64,000 nt of DNA from Oryzomicrobium sp. (GTDB lineage: Bacteria > Pseudomonadota > Gammaproteobacteria > Burkholderiales > Rhodocyclaceae). How positions within the stretch are numbered: position 1 is the first letter of the stretch; the number at the start of each line of letters is the position of its first letter. The stretch spans positions 186,001 through 250,000 of the forward strand of contig NZ_JAJTBG010000005.1 in the NCBI RefSeq assembly GCF_021287045.1, given 5' to 3'. This document shows positions 41,637-50,182 of the stretch, piece by piece. Both the position numbers and the translations under genes were made by a program. The notes beneath the pieces were generated by a model. That model ran no database searches. It was given only the letters and a program-made list of their open reading frames with translations, and had not been told where the DNA came from.

Positions 41637-42281
41637 TCACTCGGCGTCGGGCTGGGCTCCCGGCGCGGCGGCGCGGAAGGCGGCCAGGGTGTCGCAGTGG
41701 GCGGCGATGCGGCTCAAGATGGGGAAGCCGCTCAGGTCGCAGTCGAAACGCTGGGCGTTGAACACCTGGGGCACCAGGCAGCAGTCGGCCAGGGTCGGGG
41801 TGTCGCCGTGGCAGAAGGTGCCGGTGCGCGGGTCGGCAAGCAGGGCTTCCACCGCCGCCAGCCCGTCCATCACCCAGTGGCGGTACCACGCGTTCTTCTG
41901 CTCCGGGGTGATGCCCAGGGTGTGCACCAGGTAGCGCAGCACGCGCAGGTTGTTGATCGGATGGATGTCGCAGGCGATGGTCTGGGCGATGGCCCGCACC
42001 CGGGCGCGGCCGCCCGGGTCGGCGGGCAGCAGGGCCGGCGTCGGGTGGGTCTCCTCCAGGTATTCGAGGATCGCCAGGGACTGGGTCAGCACCCCGTCGT
42101 CGCACTCCAGGGCGGGCACCGTGCCCAGGGGGCTCTTGGCCCGGTAGGCGGGCTGGTTCTGCTGGCCGCCGTCCTTGAGCAGGTGCACGGGGACGGCGGT
42201 GTAGTCGATGCCCTTGAGGTTGAGGGCGATGCGCACCCGGTAGGCGGCGGAGCTGCGGAAGTAGGTGTAGAGCGTGAGCAT
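41637..42281 (-). CDS. maiA: maleylacetoacetate isomerase (zeta-class GST)
   Basis: A 214-residue glutathione transferase of the zeta class, which converts maleylacetoacetate (or maleylpyruvate) to the fumaryl isomer. The zeta signature [18 protein letters not shown] is at residues 7-24. [20 protein letters not shown] follows in the glutathione site, then [15 protein letters not shown] and [14 protein letters not shown]. It lies 64 bases upstream of the acetoacetyl-CoA synthetase gene on the same strand. Confidence 0.93.
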   Translation of the reverse strand: MLTLYTYFRSSAAYRVRIALNLKGIDYTAVPVHLLKDGGQQNQPAYRAKSPLGTVPALECDDGVLTQSLAILEYLEETHPTPALLPADPGGRARVRAIAQTIACDIHPINNLRVLRYLVHTLGITPEQKNAWYRHWVMDGLAAVEALLADPRTGTFCHGDTPTLADCCLVPQVFNAQRFDCDLSGFPILSRIAAHCDTLAAFRAAAPGAQPDAE

Positions 42282-42312
42282 GGCGGGACTCCGGAAGGGC
42301 CGGGGGACGGTG

Positions 42313-43527
42313 TCAGGGGCTGGTGCGCCCGGCGGCATGGGCGGTGCGCACCAGGGCCAGGTAGCACAGGGGCACCAGCACGCCGCAGGCGGCGATGGCC
42401 GCCGGCAGCAGGGTCAGGGCGCCCCGGCCGCCGTCCTCCAGGCCGTGGCCGACGACGATGCCGACCAGGGCGGCGATGGACATCTGGGCAAAGCCGATCA
42501 GGGACGAGGCGGCCCCGGCCATCTGGGGATAGGGAGCCAGGGCCCGGCCGGTGGCGTTGGGCATGACCAGGCCCAACGCCACGGTGACGAACACCATGGG
42601 ACCGAGCAGGGCCGCCACCGAGGCCAGGGGGCTGGCGGCCAGGGCCCACATGACCAGGCCGGCGCTGGCGCCGACGAGCCCCCCGGCGAACAGCAGGCGG
42701 TCGCTGCCGAAGCGCCCCACCAGCCGGCCGGACAGGGCCGAGCCGGCCATGTAGCCGGTGACCACCACGCCGAAGCACAGGCCGTAGGTGGCCGGGGCCA
42801 GGCCGAAATGACCGATCAGGACGAAGGCCGAGCCGGAGATGAAGGCGAACAGGGCGCTGTAGGCGAAGGACTGGCAGAGCAGGTAGCCCAGGTAGGCCCG
42901 GTCGGCGAGCAAGCGCCGGTAGTTGGCGGCGATGCGCCCCAGCCGGGTGGCGGTGGGGTCCGGGTGGGGATTGCTCTCGGCCAGCCAGCGCCAAGTGGCG
43001 GCGATTTGCAAGGCGGAGAACAGGGCCAGGGCGGCGAAGTTGGCCTGCCAGCCGAAGAACACGGTGAGCAGTCCGCCGAGGAAGGGCCCGATCAGGGGGG
43101 CCAGGGCCATGGCGCCGCTGACGTAGGCCAGCACCCGGGCGGCATCCGCCGGACCCCACACGTCGCGCACGATGGTGCGGCCGAGCACCGGGCCGACACA
43201 GGCCCCCAGGGCCTGGACCAGGCGGGCCAGGATCAGGGCCTCGATGCTGGGCGCCACGCAGCAGGCCAGGCTGGCGAGCAGGTACACCACCAGCCCGCCG
43301 AGCACCACCGGGCGGCGGCCGAAGCGATCGGCCAGGGGCCCCACCGCCAGCTGGGCCACGGCGAAGCCGGCCAGGTACACCGACAGGGTGAGCTGGGTGT
43401 GGGCGCCGTCGGTGGCGAAGGCGGCGGTGATGGCCGGCAGGGACGGCAGGTAGAAGTCGGTGGACAGGGGCCCCAGGGCCACCAGGGTGGTCAGCAGCAC
43501 CGCCAGGATCGGCGTCGGTCGGCTCAT
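42313..43527 (-). CDS. Bcr/CflA-type MFS transporter
   Basis: A 404-residue inner-membrane protein with twelve predicted helices. The MFS loop motif GPLADRFGRRPVVLGGL comes after helix 2, and DFYLPSLPAI in the first loop is typical of the Bcr/CflA drug-resistance subfamily. In this operon it may export a toxic aromatic or pathway intermediate; the substrate is unknown. Confidence 0.88.
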   Translation of the reverse strand: MSRPTPILAVLLTTLVALGPLSTDFYLPSLPAITAAFATDGAHTQLTLSVYLAGFAVAQLAVGPLADRFGRRPVVLGGLVVYLLASLACCVAPSIEALILARLVQALGACVGPVLGRTIVRDVWGPADAARVLAYVSGAMALAPLIGPFLGGLLTVFFGWQANFAALALFSALQIAATWRWLAESNPHPDPTATRLGRIAANYRRLLADRAYLGYLLCQSFAYSALFAFISGSAFVLIGHFGLAPATYGLCFGVVVTGYMAGSALSGRLVGRFGSDRLLFAGGLVGASAGLVMWALAASPLASVAALLGPMVFVTVALGLVMPNATGRALAPYPQMAGAASSLIGFAQMSIAALVGIVVGHGLEDGGRGALTLLPAAIAACGVLVPLCYLALVRTAHAAGRTSP

Positions 43528-43534
43528 GGCGTCC

Positions 43535-45229
43535 TCAGGTCCGGGCCGGCGCCGCCGCGCCCCCGCCGGTCAGCACCTCGGGGGGAAAGGCGGTGCGCAG
43601 GGCGCCCCAGTGGCGGCCGTCCACCCGGATCGGCAGGGCCAGTTCGGAGAGGACCTCGCCGGTGTCGCGCAGCAGGGTCTGGAGCAGGAATGGTTCCTGG
43701 TTGCGGGCGCTGCGCAGCCCCACCGGATCGTTGTAGATGCGCTTGTGGCGGCTGAACACCTGGTCGTGCTTGGCGTCGCCGTTGAGGGGCGCGGAGAACT
43801 TGCGGTGGTGGGCCGGCATGTAGCCCTGGTTGTCGCAGGCGCATACCAGCAGGGCTCCGGGCAGGCCGCCGATGCCTTCGTCGTAGATGCGTTGCAGGTC
43901 CGTCTCCACCGCCTGGTCGTAGCGGGTGGAAAACTTGGGCGGGTTGGTGTCGGGCTGGGGGCGGTACTGCTGGTCGAACACGTCCGCGCCCTTTTGCCGG
44001 TGGGCGTCCAGGCACGCCCCCACCTCCGCGGCAATGCGCTGGGCGGTGGTCAGGATGCGGTCGAAGGCGCTGTCGGCGATCGAAAAGCGGGCGCCCAGGG
44101 CGTACAGCCGCTCGGTCTGGCCTTGCAGGGAGGCGGCGGCCTTGGCCGATTCCCCCATGCTGGCACTGACCCGGTCGGACAGGGCCTTGATCTCCTCGGT
44201 CTGGGCGTGGATCTGGGTGTTGGCGGCCTGGATGTGGTGCAGGGAATCGGCCACCACGCCGAGCCCCTCGCCGGCCCGGCCCAGGTCGTCCACCACCGCG
44301 TCGAAGTCCCCCACGGTGCGCGCCACGGCCTGGGCGGCGTGGCCCGAATCGTCGCGGATGCTGGCCATCTGGACTTCGGTTTCCTCCACCAGGCGCTGCA
44401 TGGTCGCGGTGCTGGCGGAGATCACCCCGGTGGCGGTCTTGACCCGCTCGGCCAGCTTGCGCACCTCGTCGGCCACCACGGCGAAGCCGCGCCCGGCCTC
44501 GCCGGCCCGGGCAGCCTCGATGGCGGCGTTCAAGGCCAGCAGGTTGGTCTGGTCGGAGATGTCGTTGATCAGCATGCCGATGTCGCGGATCTCCCGGGAA
44601 TGGCGCGCCAACTCGCCCACCCGCTCGGCGGAACCGGCGGTGTCGGCGGAGATGCGGCGGATGCGCTCGCCCACCTCCTGCAAATCCCGGTGGGCGCCGC
44701 GCACCGCCCCCAGGTTGGCCTCGGTGCCGGCGCGCACCTCATCGGCATGACGGCTGGCAGTGTCGGCGGCGGCGCTGGCCGCCCCGGTGGCGGTGACGAT
44801 GGTGCCGGCCAGGGCGCACTGCTGGCCGGCCAGCCCGGCGGTTTCCTGGACCCGACGCGACAGCACGGCGCTGTCCACCGCCGCCGCGGTGCCGATGCGG
44901 CGGGTTTCCTCGACCACGTCCCGGGCGCGCCGGCGCAGCGCCTCGGCCTGGCCGGTGGTGGCGGCCCCATCTCCCACCTCGGCCCGTTCGGCCGGGTCGG
45001 CAGCGGCGCCGCCCGGATGCGGGGCGATTCCAGTCATGTCCGTTGCGGCCGGATTGCGCCAGGCCAGCCAGCCGGGCAGCAGCGCCGCCAGCAGGGCCAG
45101 GACGCTCTGGCCGGCGCGGGCCGCCAGGCCCTCGGCCGGGGCCAGCCACAGCCAGGCGAGCAGCGCGAGCGCGGCCAGCGCGCCGAAGCCGGCGGCCCGG
45201 CGGGCCGCCCCCTGTTGCCTGTCGGTCAT
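43535..45229 (-). CDS. methyl-accepting chemoreceptor with C-terminal sensor
   Basis: A 564-residue receptor. Two short hydrophobic segments at the N-terminus (residues 14-32 and 40-58) are followed by a helical signalling domain with the conserved hairpin tip ([30 protein letters not shown], read in two parts, about residue 205). The last 160 residues form a separate domain ([48 protein letters not shown]) of a kind found after the signalling hairpin in some proteobacterial receptors. There is hardly any periplasmic domain, so sensing should be cytoplasmic. It lies inside the aromatic operon. Confidence 0.88.
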   Translation of the reverse strand: MTDRQQGAARRAAGFGALAALALLAWLWLAPAEGLAARAGQSVLALLAALLPGWLAWRNPAATDMTGIAPHPGGAAADPAERAEVGDGAATTGQAEALRRRARDVVEETRRIGTAAAVDSAVLSRRVQETAGLAGQQCALAGTIVTATGAASAAADTASRHADEVRAGTEANLGAVRGAHRDLQEVGERIRRISADTAGSAERVGELARHSREIRDIGMLINDISDQTNLLALNAAIEAARAGEAGRGFAVVADEVRKLAERVKTATGVISASTATMQRLVEETEVQMASIRDDSGHAAQAVARTVGDFDAVVDDLGRAGEGLGVVADSLHHIQAANTQIHAQTEEIKALSDRVSASMGESAKAAASLQGQTERLYALGARFSIADSAFDRILTTAQRIAAEVGACLDAHRQKGADVFDQQYRPQPDTNPPKFSTRYDQAVETDLQRIYDEGIGGLPGALLVCACDNQGYMPAHHRKFSAPLNGDAKHDQVFSRHKRIYNDPVGLRSARNQEPFLLQTLLRDTGEVLSELALPIRVDGRHWGALRTAFPPEVLTGGGAAAPART

Positions 45230-45333
45230 GGTCTCCTCCTCGCCGGGCGCGGGGCGCGCGCCGGCCCGGGCGGTGTCCGCCCTGTTCTATGGATGCGGTG
45301 GATCGCCGGCGCCGGTCGGCGCGCAACGCCGAG

Positions 45334-46350
45334 TCAGCGCGCCAGGGGCGCCACCTGCTGGTCGATGGCGCCGAAGATGGAGGCGCCGGCAGCGTCCCGC
45401 ATCTCGATGCGCACCCGGTCGCCGAAGCGCATGAACGGGGTCTGGGGCTTGCCGCCCTCGATGGTCTCGTACATGCGCACCTCGGCCAGGCAGCAGTAGC
45501 CGACGCCGCCGTGTTCGATGCTGGAACCGTGCAGGCCGCCCTGCTTGTTGGAGACGGTGCCGGAACCGATGATCGAGCCGGCTTCCAGCTCCCGGGTCTT
45601 GGCCACGTGGGCGATCAGCTGGGCGAAGCTGAAGGTCATGTCCACCCCGGCGTTGGGCCGGCCGAAGGGCTTGCCGTTGAGTTCGACGTTGAGGGGCAGG
45701 TGCACCTTGCCCTCGCGCCAGGCGTCGCCCAGCTCGTCCGGGGTCACCGCCACCGGCGAGAAGGCCGAGGCCGGCTTGGACTGGAAGAAGCCAAAGCCCT
45801 TGGCCAGCTCAGCCGGGATCAGGTTGCGCAGGGAGACGTCGTTGACCAGCATCAGCAGGCGAATCTTGCCGGCGCACTGGGCCGGGGTGGCGGCCATCGG
45901 CACGTCGCCGGTGATCACCGCCACCTCGGCCTCGAAGTCGATGCCCCAGTCCTCGCTCACCGCCACCACCGGGTCCCGGGGGCCGACGAAGCTGTCGGAG
46001 CCACCCTGGTACATCAGGGGGTCGGTCCAGAACTCGGGGGGCAACTCGGCGCCCCGGGCGCGGCGCACCAGCTCCACGTGGTTCACGTAGGCCGAGCCGT
46101 CAGCCCACTGGTAGGCCCGGGGCAGGGGCGAATGGCAGGCGGCCGGGTCGAAGGGCAGCGGGTCGGGCAGGGCGCCGCTGTTGAGGGCCTCGTAGACCTG
46201 GCGCAGCTGGGGCTCGACGGCCTCCCAGTCGTCCAGGGCGGCTTGCAGGGTACGGGCGATGGCCGGCGCCGGGCGGCAGTGGGTCAGGGCGCGGTTGACG
46301 ACGACCAGGGTGCCGTCGCGGCCGCCTTGCTTGAGGGTGGCGAGCTTCAT
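45334..46350 (-). CDS. fumarylacetoacetate hydrolase-family protein
   Basis: A 338-residue hydrolase of the FAH fold, expected to cleave a fumaryl-oxo acid C-C bond. Metal ligands appear in DFEAEVAVITGDVP (Glu-x-Glu) and MLVNDVSLRNLIP (Asp). FGFFQSKPASAFSPVAVTPD and GSIIGSGTVSNKQGG complete the active site. Length and the SxVxH block (SAYVNHVELVRRARG) match the beta-proteobacterial fumarylacetoacetase-like group. With maiA and the acetoacetyl-CoA synthetase it suggests fumarylacetoacetate as substrate. An AAGGAAAA ribosome site supports this start. Confidence 0.88.
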   Translation of the reverse strand: MKLATLKQGGRDGTLVVVNRALTHCRPAPAIARTLQAALDDWEAVEPQLRQVYEALNSGALPDPLPFDPAACHSPLPRAYQWADGSAYVNHVELVRRARGAELPPEFWTDPLMYQGGSDSFVGPRDPVVAVSEDWGIDFEAEVAVITGDVPMAATPAQCAGKIRLLMLVNDVSLRNLIPAELAKGFGFFQSKPASAFSPVAVTPDELGDAWREGKVHLPLNVELNGKPFGRPNAGVDMTFSFAQLIAHVAKTRELEAGSIIGSGTVSNKQGGLHGSSIEHGGVGYCCLAEVRMYETIEGGKPQTPFMRFGDRVRIEMRDAAGASIFGAIDQQVAPLAR

Positions 46351-46425
46351 GTTGCGTTTTCCTTGGTGGGTGCTGGCTGCGCCGGGCGCAGCCGGGTTCG
46401 ATGGGTGTAGCGGCAAGGAGCCGGC

Positions 46426-47439
46426 TTACTTGCGGCGCTGCTTGTCGATTTCGGCGATGACGTCCTTGACCAGGTCGGGGCCGGCTTCCTTGGCGAACTT
46501 GTCCCACACCGGGCGGACCTGGGCGCGCATCCGGGCGATCTCGGCCGGGGCCACCACGTTGACGGTCATGCCCTTGCGCGCCATGTCCTCCTGGGCGCTG
46601 CGGGCGGCGTCCCGGGCCACCTGGCGCTGGAAGGCGCGGGCTTCCACCGCCGCATCGCGCAGGGCCTTCTGGTCGTCGGGGCTAAGCTTGTCCCAGAACT
46701 TCTTGCTCACCAGGGGCAGGAAGGCGCCGTAGGACAGCTTGGTGATCGACAGGTACTTCTGCACCTCGTTGAACTTGAGGGCGGCGATCACCGCCGTGGG
46801 CGTGGCCTGGCCGTCGATGGTCCTGGTTTCCAGGGCCGAATAGACCTCGGGCACCGCCAGGGGCACCGGGTTGGCGCCGAGGGCCTTCAGGGTTTCCAGG
46901 GAGATGGGGGCCTGCACGGCGCGGAATTTCAGCCCGGCGAAGTCTTCGAGGCGGGCGATCGGATGCTTGCTGGTGGTGGCGTTGAAGAAGCCGTTCTCCC
47001 AGTAGGCCAGACCCACCAGGCCCTTGGCCGGCAGCTTGTCGAGCAGCTTCTGGCCGATGGGGCCGTCGAGGACGGCGTCGGCCTCCTTCTCGTTGTCGAA
47101 CAGGAAGGGGAAGTCGAGGACTTCGAAGTCCTTGATCATGCCGGTCAGGGTCGAGGTCTGGGGCACCACGAATTCGATGGTGCCGCCCTGGAGCGCCGAG
47201 GTGACCTGCACGTCGTTGCCCAGGCTGGCGTTGTAGTAGACCTTGATCTGCACCCGGCCCTGGGTCTTTTCCTTGACCAGCTCGGCGAAGCGGGCAGCGC
47301 CCTGGCCCTGGTGGGACTTCTCCGGCAGGGTGACGCTGAACTTGGCGTTGACGGTCTGGGCCAGGGCCGCCGCCGGGGCGGTCAGGACGGCGCAGGCGGC
47401 CAGGGCGGCGGCGAACAGATTGCGGTTTTTGCTTGTCAT
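46426..47439 (-). CDS. dctP: TRAP transporter substrate-binding protein
   Basis: A 337-residue periplasmic protein with a signal peptide (ending ALAQT) and the DctP fold: FSVTLPEKSHQGQGAARFAE, KVYYNASLGNDVQVTSALQG and GLKFRAVQAPISLETLKALG, which contains the Arg that binds the substrate carboxylate. It delivers an organic acid to DctQM. Placed in this operon the ligand is probably an aromatic or pathway acid. Confidence 0.92.
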   Translation of the reverse strand: MTSKNRNLFAAALAACAVLTAPAAALAQTVNAKFSVTLPEKSHQGQGAARFAELVKEKTQGRVQIKVYYNASLGNDVQVTSALQGGTIEFVVPQTSTLTGMIKDFEVLDFPFLFDNEKEADAVLDGPIGQKLLDKLPAKGLVGLAYWENGFFNATTSKHPIARLEDFAGLKFRAVQAPISLETLKALGANPVPLAVPEVYSALETRTIDGQATPTAVIAALKFNEVQKYLSITKLSYGAFLPLVSKKFWDKLSPDDQKALRDAAVEARAFQRQVARDAARSAQEDMARKGMTVNVVAPAEIARMRAQVRPVWDKFAKEAGPDLVKDVIAEIDKQRRK

Positions 47440-47480
47440 CGTTGTCTCCTCCTTCGGTCGGGGTCGGGCAGGCGCTACGG

Positions 47481-48758
47481 CTACAGGAACCACTTCATCG
47501 GCACCGTCACCAGTTCGGGGACGAACACCAGCAGGAACAGCACAGCGGTCTCGGCCAGCATGAACGGCCAGACGCCACGCACCACGTCTTCCATGGACAC
47601 CTTGCCCACGCCGGCGGCGACGTTGAGCACCACCCCCACCGGCGGGGTGACCATGCCGATGGCGTTGTTCATGATGAACAGCACGCCGAAATAGACCGGG
47701 TCAATGCCCGCCTCCTTGCAGATCGGCAGCAGCACCGGGGTGAGGATCAGCACGGTGGGGATGAAATCGAGGGCGGTGCCAACCAGGACCACGATCAGCA
47801 TCATCATGAACATCAGCAGGGTCGGGCTGCCCATGAAGGGGGCGAGCAGGGCCGAAATCTGGCCGGGAATGTCGGCCACGGTGATCAGGTAGGCCGAGAC
47901 GAAGGCCGCCGCCACCAGGAACATCACCACCGCCGTGGTCTTGGCCGTGGACAAGAGGGCGTGGTAGATCGCCGTCCAGGTCAGCTCCCGGTACACCACC
48001 AGGCCGACGAACAGGGCGTAGGCGGCGGCCACCACGCCGGCCTCGGTGGGGGTGAACACGCCGCCCTTGAGGCCGCCGACGATGATCACCGGCAGCACCA
48101 GGGCCCAGCCGCCCCGGGCGACGGTGCGCAGCCGTTCGGCCAGGGGCGTCCGGGGCATCACCCGGCTGGCGTCGCGGCGGGCCACCCACCACCAGGTGAG
48201 GACCAGGGAGATGGCCATCAGCACCCCGGGGAAGATGCCGGCGAGGAACAGCTTGGTGATCGACACGCCGCCGGCCACGCCGAAGATGATGAAGCCGATG
48301 GAGGGGGGAATCACCGGGGCGATGATGCCGGCCGAGGCCACCAGCCCGGCGGAGCGGGCCACGTCGTAGCCGGCGTTGCGCATCATCGGGATGAGCAGGG
48401 CGGCCAGGGCGGCGGTGTCGGCCACCGCCGAGCCGGACAGGCTGGCCAGCACCAGGGCCGAGACGATGGCCACATAGCCCAGGCCGCCGCGGATGTGGCC
48501 GACCCAGGCGTTGGCCATGTCCACGATGCGCCGCGACAGGCCGCCGGCGTTCATGAATTCGCCGGCCAGGATGAAGAAGGGCACCGCCATCAGCACGAAG
48601 TTGTCGGCGCCGCTGACCACGTTCTGGGCCAGGATCTGGGCGTCGAACTGGTCCAGGTAGAGCATCAGGCTAGCGCCGCACACCAGCAGGGCGAAGGCGA
48701 TGGGCATGCCGAGCGCCATGGCGCCGAGCAGGGAGCCGAGGAAGACGGCCAGGGTCAT
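47481..48758 (-). CDS. dctM: TRAP transporter large permease
   Basis: A 425-residue DctM membrane protein with about twelve helices that couples Na+ or H+ flow to acid uptake. Typical segments are VPFFILAGEFMNAGGLSRRI, GSAVADTAALAALLIPMMRN and IPPSIGFIIFGVAGGVSITK. It overlaps dctQ by 4 bases and precedes dctP by 41. Confidence 0.95.
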   Translation of the reverse strand: MTLAVFLGSLLGAMALGMPIAFALLVCGASLMLYLDQFDAQILAQNVVSGADNFVLMAVPFFILAGEFMNAGGLSRRIVDMANAWVGHIRGGLGYVAIVSALVLASLSGSAVADTAALAALLIPMMRNAGYDVARSAGLVASAGIIAPVIPPSIGFIIFGVAGGVSITKLFLAGIFPGVLMAISLVLTWWWVARRDASRVMPRTPLAERLRTVARGGWALVLPVIIVGGLKGGVFTPTEAGVVAAAYALFVGLVVYRELTWTAIYHALLSTAKTTAVVMFLVAAAFVSAYLITVADIPGQISALLAPFMGSPTLLMFMMMLIVVLVGTALDFIPTVLILTPVLLPICKEAGIDPVYFGVLFIMNNAIGMVTPPVGVVLNVAAGVGKVSMEDVVRGVWPFMLAETAVLFLLVFVPELVTVPMKWFL

Positions 48759-49309
48759 CGCCGCGCCTCCCGGTCGTCCTCGTGGGTCGGCAGGGCCGGT
48801 TCGATCAGGTCGCCGTGCTGGACCATCTCGATGTTGGCCTCGCGCTCACCGTGAACCAGGGCCTGGAAGATGTTGTAGAAGATGCTCACCGTCAGACCCA
48901 GGGCCGCCGCCACTCCGGCGGCGTAAAGCACCGCGTAGGGGATGCCGGTGACCGGCATGGCGTTGTCCAGGTTGATGCCGGCCTGCTGCCAGGCGCCCCA
49001 GAAGAGCAGGCCGCACATGACGATCATCAGCACCCCGGACACCAGCACGCAGGCCTGGCGGGCCGGCTTGGGCAGGCGCTTGACCAGGGAATCGACCCCC
49101 AGGTGGGCGTGCTCCCGGGAGGCCAGGACGGTGCCAAGAAAGACCAGCCAGACGAACAGCAGGCGCGACACCTCCTCGGAGAAGGCGATGCCGGAATTGA
49201 AGCCATAGCGCAGTACCACGTTGCCGAAGACGAGCAGGGCCATCAGCGCCAGGCAGGCGACGATGAGCACTTCCAGGGCCTTGGCGACCAGGGCGGTGAG
49301 GCGGTCCAT
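48755..49309 (-). CDS. dctQ: TRAP transporter small permease
   Basis: A 184-residue membrane protein with four helices and the DctQ core (FSEEVSRLLFVWLVFLGTVL, REHAHLGVDSLVKRLP). It pairs with DctM; the genes overlap by 4 bases. Confidence 0.93.
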   Translation of the reverse strand: MDRLTALVAKALEVLIVACLALMALLVFGNVVLRYGFNSGIAFSEEVSRLLFVWLVFLGTVLASREHAHLGVDSLVKRLPKPARQACVLVSGVLMIVMCGLLFWGAWQQAGINLDNAMPVTGIPYAVLYAAGVAAALGLTVSIFYNIFQALVHGEREANIEMVQHGDLIEPALPTHEDDREARR

Positions 49310-49377
49310 GGGATCGGAATTCGGAAAGGCGGAAGAGAATCCGGGGCGGCCACGCAGCGCGGCCGCCCCGGCAGGGC

Positions 49378-49908
49378 TCAGGAGGCGCTACCGTCGTGCA
49401 TCCAGGCGGCGTGGCGCGGGGCCTTCTTGGTGCGGGACCACTCTTCGAGCATTTCCCACTTCACGTCGTCGAGCATCTTGGCCATCTTCGGCGTGCCGGT
49501 GTTGGCCGCCAGTTCCAGGCGGTGGCCGCTCGGGTCGAAGAAGTAGATCGACTTGAAGATGGTGTGGTCGGTGGGGCCGACCACGCTGATGCCGTCGGCC
49601 TCGAGCCGGGCCTTGGTGGCGAGCAGCTCGTCCATCGAGTCGACTTCGAGGGCCAGGTGCTGGGTCCATTCCGGGGTGTTGGGGTCCCGGCCCATGGGCG
49701 GCTTGGTGGGCAGCTCGAAGAAGGCCAGGACGTTGCCGCCGCCGGCGTCGAGGAAGATGTGCATGTACGGGTCCGGCTCCTTGGTGGAGGGCACCTCGTT
49801 CTCGGCGATGGCCAGGATGAAGCGCATGTTCAGGTACTTGCCGTACCACTCCACGGTTTCCTTGGCGTCCTTGCAGCGGTAGGCCACGTGGTGGATCTTC
49901 TTGATCAT
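49378..49908 (-). CDS. VOC-fold protein, candidate ring-cleavage dioxygenase
   Basis: A 176-residue protein of the vicinal oxygen chelate superfamily. Its paired modules begin IHHVAYRCKDAKETVEWYGK and HLALEVDSMDELLATKARLE, and it ends with FFDPSGHRLELAAN. His (residue 6 or 7), a second His and the Glu of LELA form the usual metal triad, as in glyoxalase I and one-domain extradiol dioxygenases. It sits between the monooxygenase/DUF2783 genes and the TRAP genes. Since no cupin dioxygenase is in the operon, it is the best local candidate for ring opening, but an isomerase or lyase role is also possible. GGAG upstream supports this start. Confidence 0.8.
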   Translation of the reverse strand: MIKKIHHVAYRCKDAKETVEWYGKYLNMRFILAIAENEVPSTKEPDPYMHIFLDAGGGNVLAFFELPTKPPMGRDPNTPEWTQHLALEVDSMDELLATKARLEADGISVVGPTDHTIFKSIYFFDPSGHRLELAANTGTPKMAKMLDDVKWEMLEEWSRTKKAPRHAAWMHDGSAS

Positions 49909-49939
49909 GGTGGTGTGCTCCATATGGGGCGGCCGGGGA

Positions 49940-50167
49940 TCAGACGCCTTCGCGGGCCAGGGTCATGGCCTCGCGCAGCACCGACAGGTCGCCGATGTGG
50001 TTGGACAGGAGGAGGATCAACCGGGCGTTGAGCAGGGCGCTCTGTTCGTCGGTCAGATCCCGGTGGGTGTCGATCAGCAGCTCGTAGAAGTCGTCCCCCG
50101 GGGAAAAGGCGCGGAAGTAGCGCGCACCGGGTTCGCTGAAATTGGGCTTGAGGTTGAGGTGGGCCAT
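49940..50167 (-). CDS. DUF2783 family small protein
   Basis: A 75-residue protein (LNLKPNFSEPGARYFRAFSP; DDFYELLIDTHRDLTDEQSA; LLLSNHIGDLSVLREAM) of the DUF2783 type. In known genomes it is found beside FAD monooxygenases of this kind, and here it starts 15 bases after the monooxygenase stop. Function is unknown; size and position suit a subunit or stabiliser of the monooxygenase. Confidence 0.75.
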   Translation of the reverse strand: MAHLNLKPNFSEPGARYFRAFSPGDDFYELLIDTHRDLTDEQSALLNARLILLLSNHIGDLSVLREAMTLAREGV

Positions 50168-50182
50168 GTCGTTCTCCCTCGG

